The translations under genes and the position numbers were made by a program. From Paraburkholderia sp. (GTDB lineage: Bacteria > Pseudomonadota > Gammaproteobacteria > Burkholderiales > Burkholderiaceae): 64,000 bases of DNA. The stretch lies in NCBI GenBank assembly GCA_004322045.1, contig SCRN01000014.1, positions 147,303-211,302 on the forward strand. Reading direction: 5' to 3'. Shown piece after piece: positions 38,059-46,488 of the stretch (positions are counted from its first letter, which is position 1; each line of letters begins with the position of its first letter). Under the pieces are notes generated by a model. The model saw only the letters and a program-made list of their open reading frames with translations, was not told the origin of the DNA and did no database searches.

Positions 38059-39843
38059 ATGTCATCGACGCCCACTCGCCGGCTGCGCAGTCAAAACTGG
38101 TTCGACGACCCGACCCATGCCGACATGACCGCGCTCTATGTCGAGCGCTTCATGAACTACGGCCTAACGCGCGAAGAACTGCAATCGGGCCGGCCGATCA
38201 TCGGCATCGCGCAAACGGGCAGCGATCTCGCCCCCTGCAACCGGCATCACATCGAGCTGGCCGCGCGCACAAAAGCGGGTATCCGCGATGCGGGCGGCAT
38301 TCCGATGGAGTTCCCCGTCCACCCGCTGGCCGAGCAAAGCCGCCGCCCCACCGCGGCGCTCGATCGCAATCTCGCCTACCTCGGGCTCGTCGAAATCCTG
38401 CACGGGTATCCGCTCGATGGCGTGGTCTTGACCACCGGTTGCGACAAGACCACACCGGCCGGCTTGATGGCCGCGGCGACGGTCGATATGCCGGCCATCG
38501 TGCTGTCGGGCGGCCCCATGCTCGACGGCTGGTTCGAAGGCCAGCGGGTCGGCTCGGGCACCGTCATTTGGCATGCGCGCAACTTGCTAGCCGCGGGCGA
38601 CATCGACTACGAAGGCTTCATGCGGCTCACGGCCGCGGCCTCGCCGTCCATCGGCCACTGCAACACGATGGGCACGGCGCTGTCGATGAACAGCTTGGCC
38701 GAAGCGCTCGGCATGTCCTTGCCCAGCTGTGCGTCGATTCCGGCGGCGTATAGAGAGCGCGGGCAAATGGCCTACGCCACCGGCAAACGTATCGTCGAGC
38801 TCGTGCGCGAGGACATCCGGCCCTCGCACATCCTCACGCGCGAGGCGTTCGAAAACGCGATCGTCGTCGCCTCGGCGCTCGGCGCCTCGACGAACTGCCC
38901 GCCGCATCTGATCGCGATCGCACGCCACATGGGCGTCGAGCTCACGCTCGACGATTGGCAGCGCCTTGGCGCCAACGTGCCGTTGCTCGCCAACTGCATG
39001 CCCGCGGGCGAGTACCTGGGCGAGAGCTTCCACCGTGCGGGCGGCGTGCCGGCCGTGCTGCGCCAGCTCGCGCAAGCAAGCTTGCTGCACGGCGGCTGCC
39101 TGACCGTATCGGGCCGCACCATCGGCGATATCGCGCAGGCAGCGCCCGATGCCGACGGGGACGTGATTCGTTCGTTCTCCAAACCTTTGAAGCACGGCGC
39201 GGGCTTCATCGTGCTCTCGGGCAACTTCTTCGACAGCGCCATCATCAAGATGTCGGTCGTCGGCGAAGCGTTTCGCCAGACCTACCTGAGCGAGGCGGGC
39301 GACGAGAATGCATTCGAGGCGCGCGCCGTCGTGTTCGACGGCCCCGAAGACTATCGTGCGCGCATCGACGATCCGTCTCTGGAGATCGACGAGCGCTGCA
39401 TACTCGTCATGCGCGGCTGCGGCACGCTCGGCTATCCGGGCAGCGCCGAAGTCGTCAATATGGCCCCGCCTGCCGCGCTCGTGAAGCGCGGCCTGACGTC
39501 GTTGCCGTGCATGGGCGACGGCCGGCAAAGCGGAACCTCCGCAAGCCCTTCGATCTTGAACATGTCGCCCGAATCGGCGGCCGGGGGCGGGCTATCGCTG
39601 ATGCGCACGGGCGATCGCGTCCGTGTCGATCTGAATGCGCGGCGCGTCGAGTTGCTCGTGGATGAAGCGCAGCTCGCGCAGCGCCGAGCGGAAGCGCCGC
39701 CGAGCATGCCGGAATCGCAAACGCCGTGGCAAGAAATCTACCGGCAGTTCGTGGGGCAACTATCGACCGGCGGGTGCCTCGAGCCCGCCACGCTTTACCT
39801 CAAAGTGATCGAGACCCGCGGCGATCCGCGCCATTCTCATTGA
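38059..39843 (+). CDS. xylD: D-xylonate dehydratase (IlvD/Edd family)
   Basis: 594 residues. It dehydrates D-xylonate to 2-keto-3-deoxy-D-xylonate and needs an iron-sulphur cluster and Mg2+. The cluster-cysteine blocks are visible: TTGCDKTTPAGLMAA, GHCNTMGTALSM and LANCMPAGEYLGE. The block CLTVSGRTIGDI and the C-terminal GDGRQSGTSASPSILNMSPE are also family features. AGGAG lies about 13 bases before ATG 38059. Dehydratases of this subgroup also act on L-arabonate and related acids, so side activity is possible. Confidence 0.95.
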   Translation: MSSTPTRRLRSQNWFDDPTHADMTALYVERFMNYGLTREELQSGRPIIGIAQTGSDLAPCNRHHIELAARTKAGIRDAGGIPMEFPVHPLAEQSRRPTAALDRNLAYLGLVEILHGYPLDGVVLTTGCDKTTPAGLMAAATVDMPAIVLSGGPMLDGWFEGQRVGSGTVIWHARNLLAAGDIDYEGFMRLTAAASPSIGHCNTMGTALSMNSLAEALGMSLPSCASIPAAYRERGQMAYATGKRIVELVREDIRPSHILTREAFENAIVVASALGASTNCPPHLIAIARHMGVELTLDDWQRLGANVPLLANCMPAGEYLGESFHRAGGVPAVLRQLAQASLLHGGCLTVSGRTIGDIAQAAPDADGDVIRSFSKPLKHGAGFIVLSGNFFDSAIIKMSVVGEAFRQTYLSEAGDENAFEARAVVFDGPEDYRARIDDPSLEIDERCILVMRGCGTLGYPGSAEVVNMAPPAALVKRGLTSLPCMGDGRQSGTSASPSILNMSPESAAGGGLSLMRTGDRVRVDLNARRVELLVDEAQLAQRRAEAPPSMPESQTPWQEIYRQFVGQLSTGGCLEPATLYLKVIETRGDPRHSH

Positions 39844-39865
39844 GTCCTCAACGCAACCCATCCTT

Positions 39866-41035
39866 ATGCATATCGACCCCGCTTCTTGTCTCCCCTCGGA
39901 CCTCGATCGGGCGGTCCTCGTCGGCCGCGTCTGGCGGGGCGCGCCCATCGACGGACCGTCCGTCGTCGTCGTTCGCGGCGGCGAGGCATTCGACATCACG
40001 TCCTGTGCCCCTACGACGAGCGACCTGTTCGATCGCGACGACGCCGCCGCGTTTGCGCGCCGCGCGCCGGGCGAATCCCTCGGCCCCGTCCAGGCGCTGC
40101 TCGCCGGCGCTGCGGGTGAGCCAGGCGCGTCGCCGCGCTTGCTGGCGCCCTGCGACGTGCAGGCGATCAAGGCCTGCGGCGTCACCTTCGCCGTCAGCTT
40201 GCTCGAGCGCGTGATCGAAGAGCAAGCGGGCGGCGACCCGGCGCGCGCAGCCGAGATTCGCGCATCGCTGCACGAGCTCATCGGGAGCGACCTCGCACAG
40301 ATCAAACCGGGTTCAATGGCCGCGCTGCGCTTGAAGGACGAGCTCAAACGCCGCGGGGCGTGGTCGCAATACATGGAAGTGGGCATTGGCGAAGATGCGG
40401 AAGTCTTCACTAAGTCGCAAGCGATGTCGGCGGTCGGCTTCGGCGCCGACGTGGGCCTGTATCCGACCTCGGCATGGAACAATCCGGAGCCTGAAATCGT
40501 GTTGGCCGTCAACGCCACTGGGCAGGTGGTCGGCGCGACGCTCGGCAACGATGTGAACCTGCGCGATATCGAAGGGCGTTCGGCGCTGCTGCTCGGCAAA
40601 GCGAAGGACAACAACGGCTCGTGTGCGATCGGTCCCTTCGTGCGGCTGTTCGATGGCGACTTCACGCTCGATGCCGTGCGCGCCGCGAGCGTGTCGCTGC
40701 GTATCGTCGGCGAGGATGGCTTCGTGCTCGAAGGCGTGAGCCATATGCGCGAGATCAGCCGCGACCCGCTCGACCTCGTGGCGCAAACTTGCGGCGCGCA
40801 CCATCAGTACCCGGACGGCTTCATGCTGTTTCTCGGCACGATGTTCTCGCCGATCAAAGACCGCGACGCCAAGGGCGGCGGCTTCACACATCATCTGGGC
40901 GACATGGTGACGATTGCGACGCCCGCGCTTGGCGCGCTCGTGAATACGGTGCGGCTCTCGACCGAGATCGCACCGTGGCGGTTCGGCGTACGCGCGCTGT
41001 ATCGGAATTTGTCGACGCGTGGCATATCGATGTAG
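39866..41035 (+). CDS. xylX: 2-keto-3-deoxy-D-xylonate dehydratase (FAH fold)
   Basis: 389 residues with a C-terminal fumarylacetoacetase-like domain: GVTFAVSLLERVIEEQ, WNNPEPEIVLAVN, GATLGNDVNLRDIEGRSALLLGKAKDNNGSCAIGP and FLGTMFSPIKDRDAKGGGFTHHLGD. FAH proteins at this position in xylose operons (Caulobacter XylX) convert 2-keto-3-deoxyxylonate to alpha-ketoglutarate semialdehyde, the Weimberg branch. An aldolase (Dahms branch) would look different. Its last 145 bp are overlapped by the convergent haemagglutinin-like gene. The ribosome site is weak. Confidence 0.92.
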   Translation: MHIDPASCLPSDLDRAVLVGRVWRGAPIDGPSVVVVRGGEAFDITSCAPTTSDLFDRDDAAAFARRAPGESLGPVQALLAGAAGEPGASPRLLAPCDVQAIKACGVTFAVSLLERVIEEQAGGDPARAAEIRASLHELIGSDLAQIKPGSMAALRLKDELKRRGAWSQYMEVGIGEDAEVFTKSQAMSAVGFGADVGLYPTSAWNNPEPEIVLAVNATGQVVGATLGNDVNLRDIEGRSALLLGKAKDNNGSCAIGPFVRLFDGDFTLDAVRAASVSLRIVGEDGFVLEGVSHMREISRDPLDLVAQTCGAHHQYPDGFMLFLGTMFSPIKDRDAKGGGFTHHLGDMVTIATPALGALVNTVRLSTEIAPWRFGVRALYRNLSTRGISM

Positions 41036-43404
41036 ACCGCGGCGTTGGCCCCGTAACGAAGCCACTGAAGAACGGGATTCGTTGCGGCCGCCGGCATCGC
41101 CCAAACACCGTCCGGCCCGAAGTCCCAACCGGCGAATCTGGCCGGATCGATCATCTGCGCGCTCGTGAGCCCATTGGCCACCGCGACGCCCGGGCCACCG
41201 GCGGGTTGCCCGCTCGTCTCTTTGTTCCAATAGACGTCCGAGTCGATCGTTCCGGTGTTCACCGCCGCAATGCCCGCTAGCTTGGGCACCATCGTGCCTT
41301 CGGCGACGCCGCTGACGCTGCCGCTCGCGAACGATTGCGTGATGGTGCCGGTATTTTCGGCGACGAGGCCGCCGCCTTCTAGCGATATGCCCGAGACCGC
41401 GCCCGTCGCATAAGACTGCGCGATCGTGCCCGAATTGGCGCCTACGAGGCCGCCCGCTTGGCCCAGGCGATTCGTCTCGCCGCTGTACGGATTGGTGAGC
41501 GCGCTCACACCGCCCGTCGCGTACGACTGCAAGATGGTGCCGGAATTTTGCCCGACGAGACCTCCGGCAAAGCCGGCGTTCGACACCTCCACGTTCGCGC
41601 CCGAGCGCACGATCAAACCTTCGTTCGTGCCGACCAAGCCACCAACCGGCGGTGCGCCGCCCGCGCTGTAATCGAAGAGGTTGCCTTGCATCGATCCGGA
41701 TACGACGACGTTGGCGATCGTGCCTTGGTTGTCGCCGGCGAGCACGCCGCCCGGCACACCTTTGGACAGCGTCGACCCGACCGCATTGGTGATGTTCAAG
41801 TTGCGCACGACGCCGCCTTGACCGATGGTGGTGAACAGCGCGTTGGTGATATCGACCGCGTTGGAAATCGTGCGCCCCATCCCATCGAACTGGCCGGTGA
41901 ACGGCCCGCCGATTTCAATCAGGGCCCAAGACGGCAACGCGATATCGTTGCCCAGCGCGTAATTGCCCGCCCCGCCGACGTTGTTCAGATCGTCCATGGA
42001 ATTGACCCATTGATAGGCCGAGATCTGCGTCTTCAAGCCGCTGTACTGCGGCGCGCGCCAGGCGGTATTGGCCAATTGCGCGCCGGCCGTATAGCTGCCC
42101 TTCTGGTCGTAATACGCCGTGACGAGGCCCGTGCTCTTGGACCAATCGAGCGTACCGTTGTTGACGACGCCGCCGCCGTTATCCATCGCACCGGCATCGG
42201 CGCGCAGCATCAAGTTGCCGGTCCCTTTGTTCTTGATCGTCACGTCTTTGTCGACGGTCACGTTGTGGAAAGCGCTCAGCGTGAACGATGCGGCGCCCTT
42301 CCAGCCAACCGTGGACGCCACCTCGATATCGCCCGCGGCGCCCTGCGCTCCCGTCGCTTGCACGTTCACGCTGGCGCCGTTGCCGAGGCTGCGGGAGAAT
42401 GCGTGCGCCATGCCGGCGCCGATCGTCACGCTCGGCATGGAAACATTCCAGACGCCGGCCGATACGCTCGGGCCGCAACCAAAGAAGGAGAGATTTGCAG
42501 CCGCCGTATCGACCGTGCCGCCGGAGCCATCGACGTTCTTGGCCGCTATGCGTCCGCCCAGTTGCACGTGGCCCGTATCGGCAACGAGCCAAATATGGCC
42601 ATCGCGCGTCGCGGTGCCCGTTGCGCGCAGGGCCGCGTGATTGCCTGAGAATGCAAAGACGTTGCCGTCCGCGGCCTGCAAGCTAATTTGCGCGGCGCTG
42701 ATCGTGCCGCGATTGAGCACGCTGCCTTTATCGCCGAGTGCGACAAACACTTGTTTGCCGCTCGATGCATCCTGCAGCAGGACCGCTTCCGCGGCCACGA
42801 GCTCGGCCGTCCCGTTCGGCGCGTGAATGGTGCCGCTGTTTTCGACTTGAGCGTCTGCGATCAGGAAGACGTCGCCTTTCGTCGAACCGATCTTGCCGAG
42901 ATTGACGACTTTCGCGCCAGATACGCCGATGAGCGCCATTTGGCCGCCGCTCATGAACGATGTGTTGTCGGTATCGAGCGCGGAGGCGACGAAACGGCCG
43001 CCTGTCGAGACTACGCCGCTCGATCCGATGACGATGCCTTGCGGATTGATGAGGTAGAGGCTGCCGGTGGCGGAAAGCGTGCCCATGATCGACGAGGGAT
43101 CGCTGCCTGTGACGCGATTGAGCGTCGCGCCGTTGCCGTTATCGAACGTCACATGAGCGCCCTTGCCGATGGAAAAGCTATTCCATTCGATGATGCCGCG
43201 CGGCGTGCTCTGCACGATCGAGAGCGATCTGCCGTTTTGCTGGAGCGTTCCGCTGCCGGCGACAAATCTGCCGCCGCTCGGCAGGATCTGCGCATGGGCA
43301 TGCGCAACTGAGATGAAGCCGCACAGCGCGGCGATGGCGCCGCGCACGAGCGATGCGATTAATTTCGGTTCCGCGCAACGATACGTACTGCTTCTGCTTT
43401 TCAT
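40891..43404 (-). CDS. TpsA-type filamentous haemagglutinin-like protein with GLUG repeats
   Basis: 837 residues. An extended signal peptide (to AHAQ, about residue 39) precedes the two-partner-secretion domain: GIIEWNSFSIGKGAHVTF, NRVTGSDPSSIMGTLSATG, YLINPQGIVIGSSG and VASALDTDN. A beta-helical stalk follows, and then GLUG motifs between about residues 600 and 720 (GGLVGTNEGLI, GGLVGQNSGTI, GGLVGANSGTI, GGLVAENTGTI). GGAGG precedes ATG 43404. No TpsB pore gene is adjacent. The last ~46 residues are read antisense to xylX and look unlike the rest, which suggests that the original stop was lost. Confidence 0.9.
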   Translation of the reverse strand: MKSRSSTYRCAEPKLIASLVRGAIAALCGFISVAHAHAQILPSGGRFVAGSGTLQQNGRSLSIVQSTPRGIIEWNSFSIGKGAHVTFDNGNGATLNRVTGSDPSSIMGTLSATGSLYLINPQGIVIGSSGVVSTGGRFVASALDTDNTSFMSGGQMALIGVSGAKVVNLGKIGSTKGDVFLIADAQVENSGTIHAPNGTAELVAAEAVLLQDASSGKQVFVALGDKGSVLNRGTISAAQISLQAADGNVFAFSGNHAALRATGTATRDGHIWLVADTGHVQLGGRIAAKNVDGSGGTVDTAAANLSFFGCGPSVSAGVWNVSMPSVTIGAGMAHAFSRSLGNGASVNVQATGAQGAAGDIEVASTVGWKGAASFTLSAFHNVTVDKDVTIKNKGTGNLMLRADAGAMDNGGGVVNNGTLDWSKSTGLVTAYYDQKGSYTAGAQLANTAWRAPQYSGLKTQISAYQWVNSMDDLNNVGGAGNYALGNDIALPSWALIEIGGPFTGQFDGMGRTISNAVDITNALFTTIGQGGVVRNLNITNAVGSTLSKGVPGGVLAGDNQGTIANVVVSGSMQGNLFDYSAGGAPPVGGLVGTNEGLIVRSGANVEVSNAGFAGGLVGQNSGTILQSYATGGVSALTNPYSGETNRLGQAGGLVGANSGTIAQSYATGAVSGISLEGGGLVAENTGTITQSFASGSVSGVAEGTMVPKLAGIAAVNTGTIDSDVYWNKETSGQPAGGPGVAVANGLTSAQMIDPARFAGWDFGPDGVWAMPAAATNPVLQWLRYGANAAVYIDMPRVDKFRYSARTPNRHGAISVESRTVFTSAPSAGVAIVTMSPR

Positions 43405-43793
43405 GAAGCCTCCGCACTCGACCGATTTCGATGTTCGCCGCGGCTCGGATGTGTAGAGTCGGTGCGTTTTTGAACCAATTTTTATGCGCCTTAGCGTAAA
43501 TCATTTACAAAGCACTATTAGGTCGCATTCGGGTGAAATATGCCGGCAAATACGGACGACCATTCGTCGTTTTGCGCCACGACGCCTGCGGGTCCCGTTC
43601 GGGGTGGAGACCCGCGGCGCAAACGTTTTCTCTTAGATTACACATTCGTAAAGTAAGCAAGCGCATCGGCTCACCTAAAGTTTTTGTTGATCCGTCCGTA
43701 AACCGTGGGGATAGAAGCCCCGAGAAGGCGGAACGCTGCCGGCGGCAGAAATCGAATAGAACGCGAATAAACCGAACCATACGAGGACCTGAC
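43405..43793. other. Divergent promoter region
   Basis: About 390 bp between the haemagglutinin-like gene and the first lipoprotein gene. It is locally AT-rich (43460-43530 and 43618-43700), which suits promoters in both directions. I see no gene, repeat or defined operator in it. Confidence 0.4.
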
Positions 43794-44357
43794 ATGGCCG
43801 TTCGCCTTGCCCGCCTGCTGCTCATTGGCGCGCCTGCCGCACTGCTCAGCGCTTGCGCGCTTGTGGCACCACAATATTCCCCTGACGTCGACAACATCGA
43901 AACGCTCAAGAGCGTAACGAATGCGAAAGCGCATATCGGCGCATTCGATTCAACGCCGGGTCCGGGCAACTACTATCCGGTGCCGCTGCGCGCGAACGTC
44001 TTGCGCTCGCCAGTGGGCCATTCGTTCGGCGATTATCTGGCCGATGCGATGACAAAAGAACTGACGATGGCCGGCAAGCTGTCACCGCAAAGCGACGTGG
44101 AAATCAAGGCTACCCTGATCAAAAACGATATCGACGTCGGCATCGCGACGGGCGGTGCGACGCTCTCAGCTCGGTTCATCGTGGTACGCGGCGGCCAAAC
44201 GCGCTTCGATAAGGTCGTATCGGCCCAAACGCAGTGGGATTCGGCATTCGCCGCAATGATTGCCGTTCCAAAAGCGCGCGAGGAATATCCCGCTGCCGTG
44301 CAAAAGCTGCTTGGGCAACTCTACGCAGATCCCGCCTTCCGCCAAGCGATCGAATAA
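43794..44357 (+). CDS. Lipoprotein of unknown function (first of a pair)
   Basis: 187 residues from ATG 43794 (ACGAGGACCTGAC upstream). The signal peptide ends at the lipobox LLSAC (Cys21). The mature domain reads YYPVPLRANVLRSPVGHSFGDYLADAMTKELTMAGKL, then VEIKATLIKNDIDVGIATGGATLSARFIVVRGGQTRFDKVV. This recalls YajG-like lipoproteins (a helix followed by strands), but the match is by eye. It is followed 72 bp later by a second lipoprotein gene, and the two probably form an operon. Confidence 0.8.
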   Translation: MAVRLARLLLIGAPAALLSACALVAPQYSPDVDNIETLKSVTNAKAHIGAFDSTPGPGNYYPVPLRANVLRSPVGHSFGDYLADAMTKELTMAGKLSPQSDVEIKATLIKNDIDVGIATGGATLSARFIVVRGGQTRFDKVVSAQTQWDSAFAAMIAVPKAREEYPAAVQKLLGQLYADPAFRQAIE

Positions 44358-44429
44358 CGCGTCATTGCGATTGCCTCTTGGCTATTCGACTTACAACACG
44401 ATTCACCCACCCCCGAGGAAGACCAAACG

Positions 44430-45017
44430 ATGATGTTGATTCGCACGCTGGCCGCGACCGGCCTGATCGCACTGATGTCGGGCTGCGCCCATGAGATTTC
44501 GCTTACCGGCGACACGAGCAAACTTCCGACGCTCTCGAGCGCGCCGCTCGACAAGACCGTCGCACTCGTGATTTCGCAAGAGCAGTCCGCACGCGAAGTG
44601 ATTACGCCGGGCGGCGGCGGCGACAAGGTCAGCTACCACCCGTATCATGACCTGGAGTTGCCGCTGTACATCGAGTTGGGGCACGTGTTCAAGAACGTGA
44701 AGAAGCTGAAAACCGCTCCGGATGCCAATGTGGTTCGCGAGGACCACCTCGACTACGTCATCGTGCCGACGATTACGACCACTTCGTCTTCGCACAGCCT
44801 CGTGACGTGGCCGCCGACGGACTTCTCCGTGACGCTCGTTTGCACGGTGACCGATCCGACGGGGCAGGAAGTCGTGACGAAGAAAGTGACCGGCAACGGG
44901 CATGCGGAATTCAGCCAGTTCAAGCACAACCTCGGGTTGGCTGCGCAGTTGGCCACCGCCGATGCGGTCGGGAAGCTGCAGGATGAATTGGCGAATGCGC
45001 CGGAGTTGCGGAAGTAA
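44430..45017 (+). CDS. Lipoprotein of unknown function (second of a pair)
   Basis: 195 residues. GAGGAAG lies upstream of two adjacent ATG codons (44430, 44433). The lipobox is LMSGC (Cys19). The mature protein (DKTVALVISQEQSAREVI, YIELGHVFKNVKKL, DYVIVPTITTTSSSHSLVTWPPTDFSVTLVCTVTD) has an alternating strand pattern. The segment with a helix before the strands resembles its upstream neighbour in general layout, not in sequence. No known family is recognised. The C-terminal helix (LGLAAQLATADAVGKLQDELA) is amphipathic. Confidence 0.78.
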   Translation: MMLIRTLAATGLIALMSGCAHEISLTGDTSKLPTLSSAPLDKTVALVISQEQSAREVITPGGGGDKVSYHPYHDLELPLYIELGHVFKNVKKLKTAPDANVVREDHLDYVIVPTITTTSSSHSLVTWPPTDFSVTLVCTVTDPTGQEVVTKKVTGNGHAEFSQFKHNLGLAAQLATADAVGKLQDELANAPELRK

Positions 45018-45165
45018 ACGTCGTTGTCGGTGCGCGTGGCTCGGAGCCGCTTATGCGGCCCACGTGCCGGCCGCGCGCATCGACTGTTGCAAGCGAATTA
45101 GCTTTGTTTCCAGCAAGGTTGCGCCGTGCGGTCCCGCGGAGGGGCGGCAATATATCGTCGCGATG

Positions 45166-46485
45166 TCATCCCTGATCGACGTATGACATCAACTGCCAGA
45201 CGACGTTTTCGGGCTGCTCTCTCGCGCCCATCCAACGGTCGAGAATGGCAATCTGTCTCGGCGCTTGAATGGCAAGCGGCGGCAATGTTTCGCCTTTCGA
45301 AAATCGGCGTTGCGCATTCGTAGCTTGCCGCGCGCCTAGGTTTGCGCACCAGATACCGTCTTCCGGACATTTGTCGCCAGTGAGTGCAACTGTGCCCAGG
45401 GGGAGCCGATCCACATGCTCTTCTGCCAAAGTCGGTTGCTGCTCCAGCTCCGATGTCTTTGCCGTCGAGCCTGGTAGCGGCAAGCCTGTCGCCGGATCAA
45501 GATGCTTCTCCTTTGCCAATCGATTGACGAGTTCGTCCGATGGCTTCTCCGGGGGCTTGGCCGCGGCTTGCTCTTTCTCCCACTGGAATGTGCCATCCCA
45601 GGCAGGTAGCGTCGCAGGCGGGAGCGGGACAATTTTTTCGATATCGGGGACCTTCGGATTTCGGCCGTCGTTCCTGTCAATAAAGTCGCCGATCAGTCTA
45701 TATCGCCTCGATCGCTCGGGATCATTAGCGAGCCCGAGATAATTGATCTTGTCGGACGGCGGTGGCCCTCTAAACGCTTGCTCGAGACTGTAAGCCGATT
45801 GCGTCTCGCCCGCCTGCACCCCAAGTTGAAACGCCGACAGCGCATCCTCGAACCTACCATCAACGGATAAAACGACGCCAAGCTGATTTGCCGCGTGCCC
45901 ATAACCTTGCTCCGCAGCGCAGCGCCACATTTTTCTAGCAATATCCGGCGCCATTTCAACGGGATTTAGCTTGCTAGCCACATAATCCTGGGCTTCTGGA
46001 CTGCCAAGATCGGCTGCCTTGCGCATGTAGCGCATCGCAGCGCCCACGTCCTGCTGAACGCCGTACCCGATCTCAAGGTAGTGGCCCAGGTCATAGTAGC
46101 CCCCAGGAATTCCCTGTTGCACAAGCTGCATCGCGAGATCGACGGCTTCCTTTCGGCCCGTCGGCGAAAGCGCAAGACCTTGCGTGATTAGCAATTGCGC
46201 GTTGTGATTGGCCTTGTAATGACCGTAAGCTGCGGCAATGCGGTAGTACCGCAAGATGTCGTCGAAGTCCTTCTGACCTGCTTGCTTCTGCAGGTATCTT
46301 GCATATAGAAACAGCTTATCGGCGTCCGGGTCCAGTTGAGGCAGGTGCGACGTCTCACGCACACAACTAAATGCCAGGTTTTCTCGCAATGCGTTCAAGT
46401 TGGACGACTGAGACACGGGTGGTTCCTTTTTTGTACACGCGCAAAGCAAAACAGCAATTGAAAATATGACGAGTTGGCGTTTCAT
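45166..46485 (-). CDS. Sel1-repeat lipoprotein, likely immunity protein of the T6SS phospholipase
   Basis: 439 residues with a lipobox LCAC (Cys17), so it is periplasmic and membrane-anchored. Sel1-like helical repeats fill about residues 60-260: GGYYDLGHYLEIGYGVQQDVGAAMRYMRKAADLGSPEAQDYVAS-type units and MWRCAAEQGYGHAANQLGVVLS. It starts 3 bp after the phospholipase gene. In known Tle5 cassettes the immunity proteins are periplasmic and often carry Sel1-like repeats, which supports the role. The C-terminal 150 residues are of unknown fold. Base composition is slightly lower in GC than the neighbours. Confidence 0.82.
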   Translation of the reverse strand: MKRQLVIFSIAVLLCACTKKEPPVSQSSNLNALRENLAFSCVRETSHLPQLDPDADKLFLYARYLQKQAGQKDFDDILRYYRIAAAYGHYKANHNAQLLITQGLALSPTGRKEAVDLAMQLVQQGIPGGYYDLGHYLEIGYGVQQDVGAAMRYMRKAADLGSPEAQDYVASKLNPVEMAPDIARKMWRCAAEQGYGHAANQLGVVLSVDGRFEDALSAFQLGVQAGETQSAYSLEQAFRGPPPSDKINYLGLANDPERSRRYRLIGDFIDRNDGRNPKVPDIEKIVPLPPATLPAWDGTFQWEKEQAAAKPPEKPSDELVNRLAKEKHLDPATGLPLPGSTAKTSELEQQPTLAEEHVDRLPLGTVALTGDKCPEDGIWCANLGARQATNAQRRFSKGETLPPLAIQAPRQIAILDRWMGAREQPENVVWQLMSYVDQG

Positions 46486-46488
46486 TAC

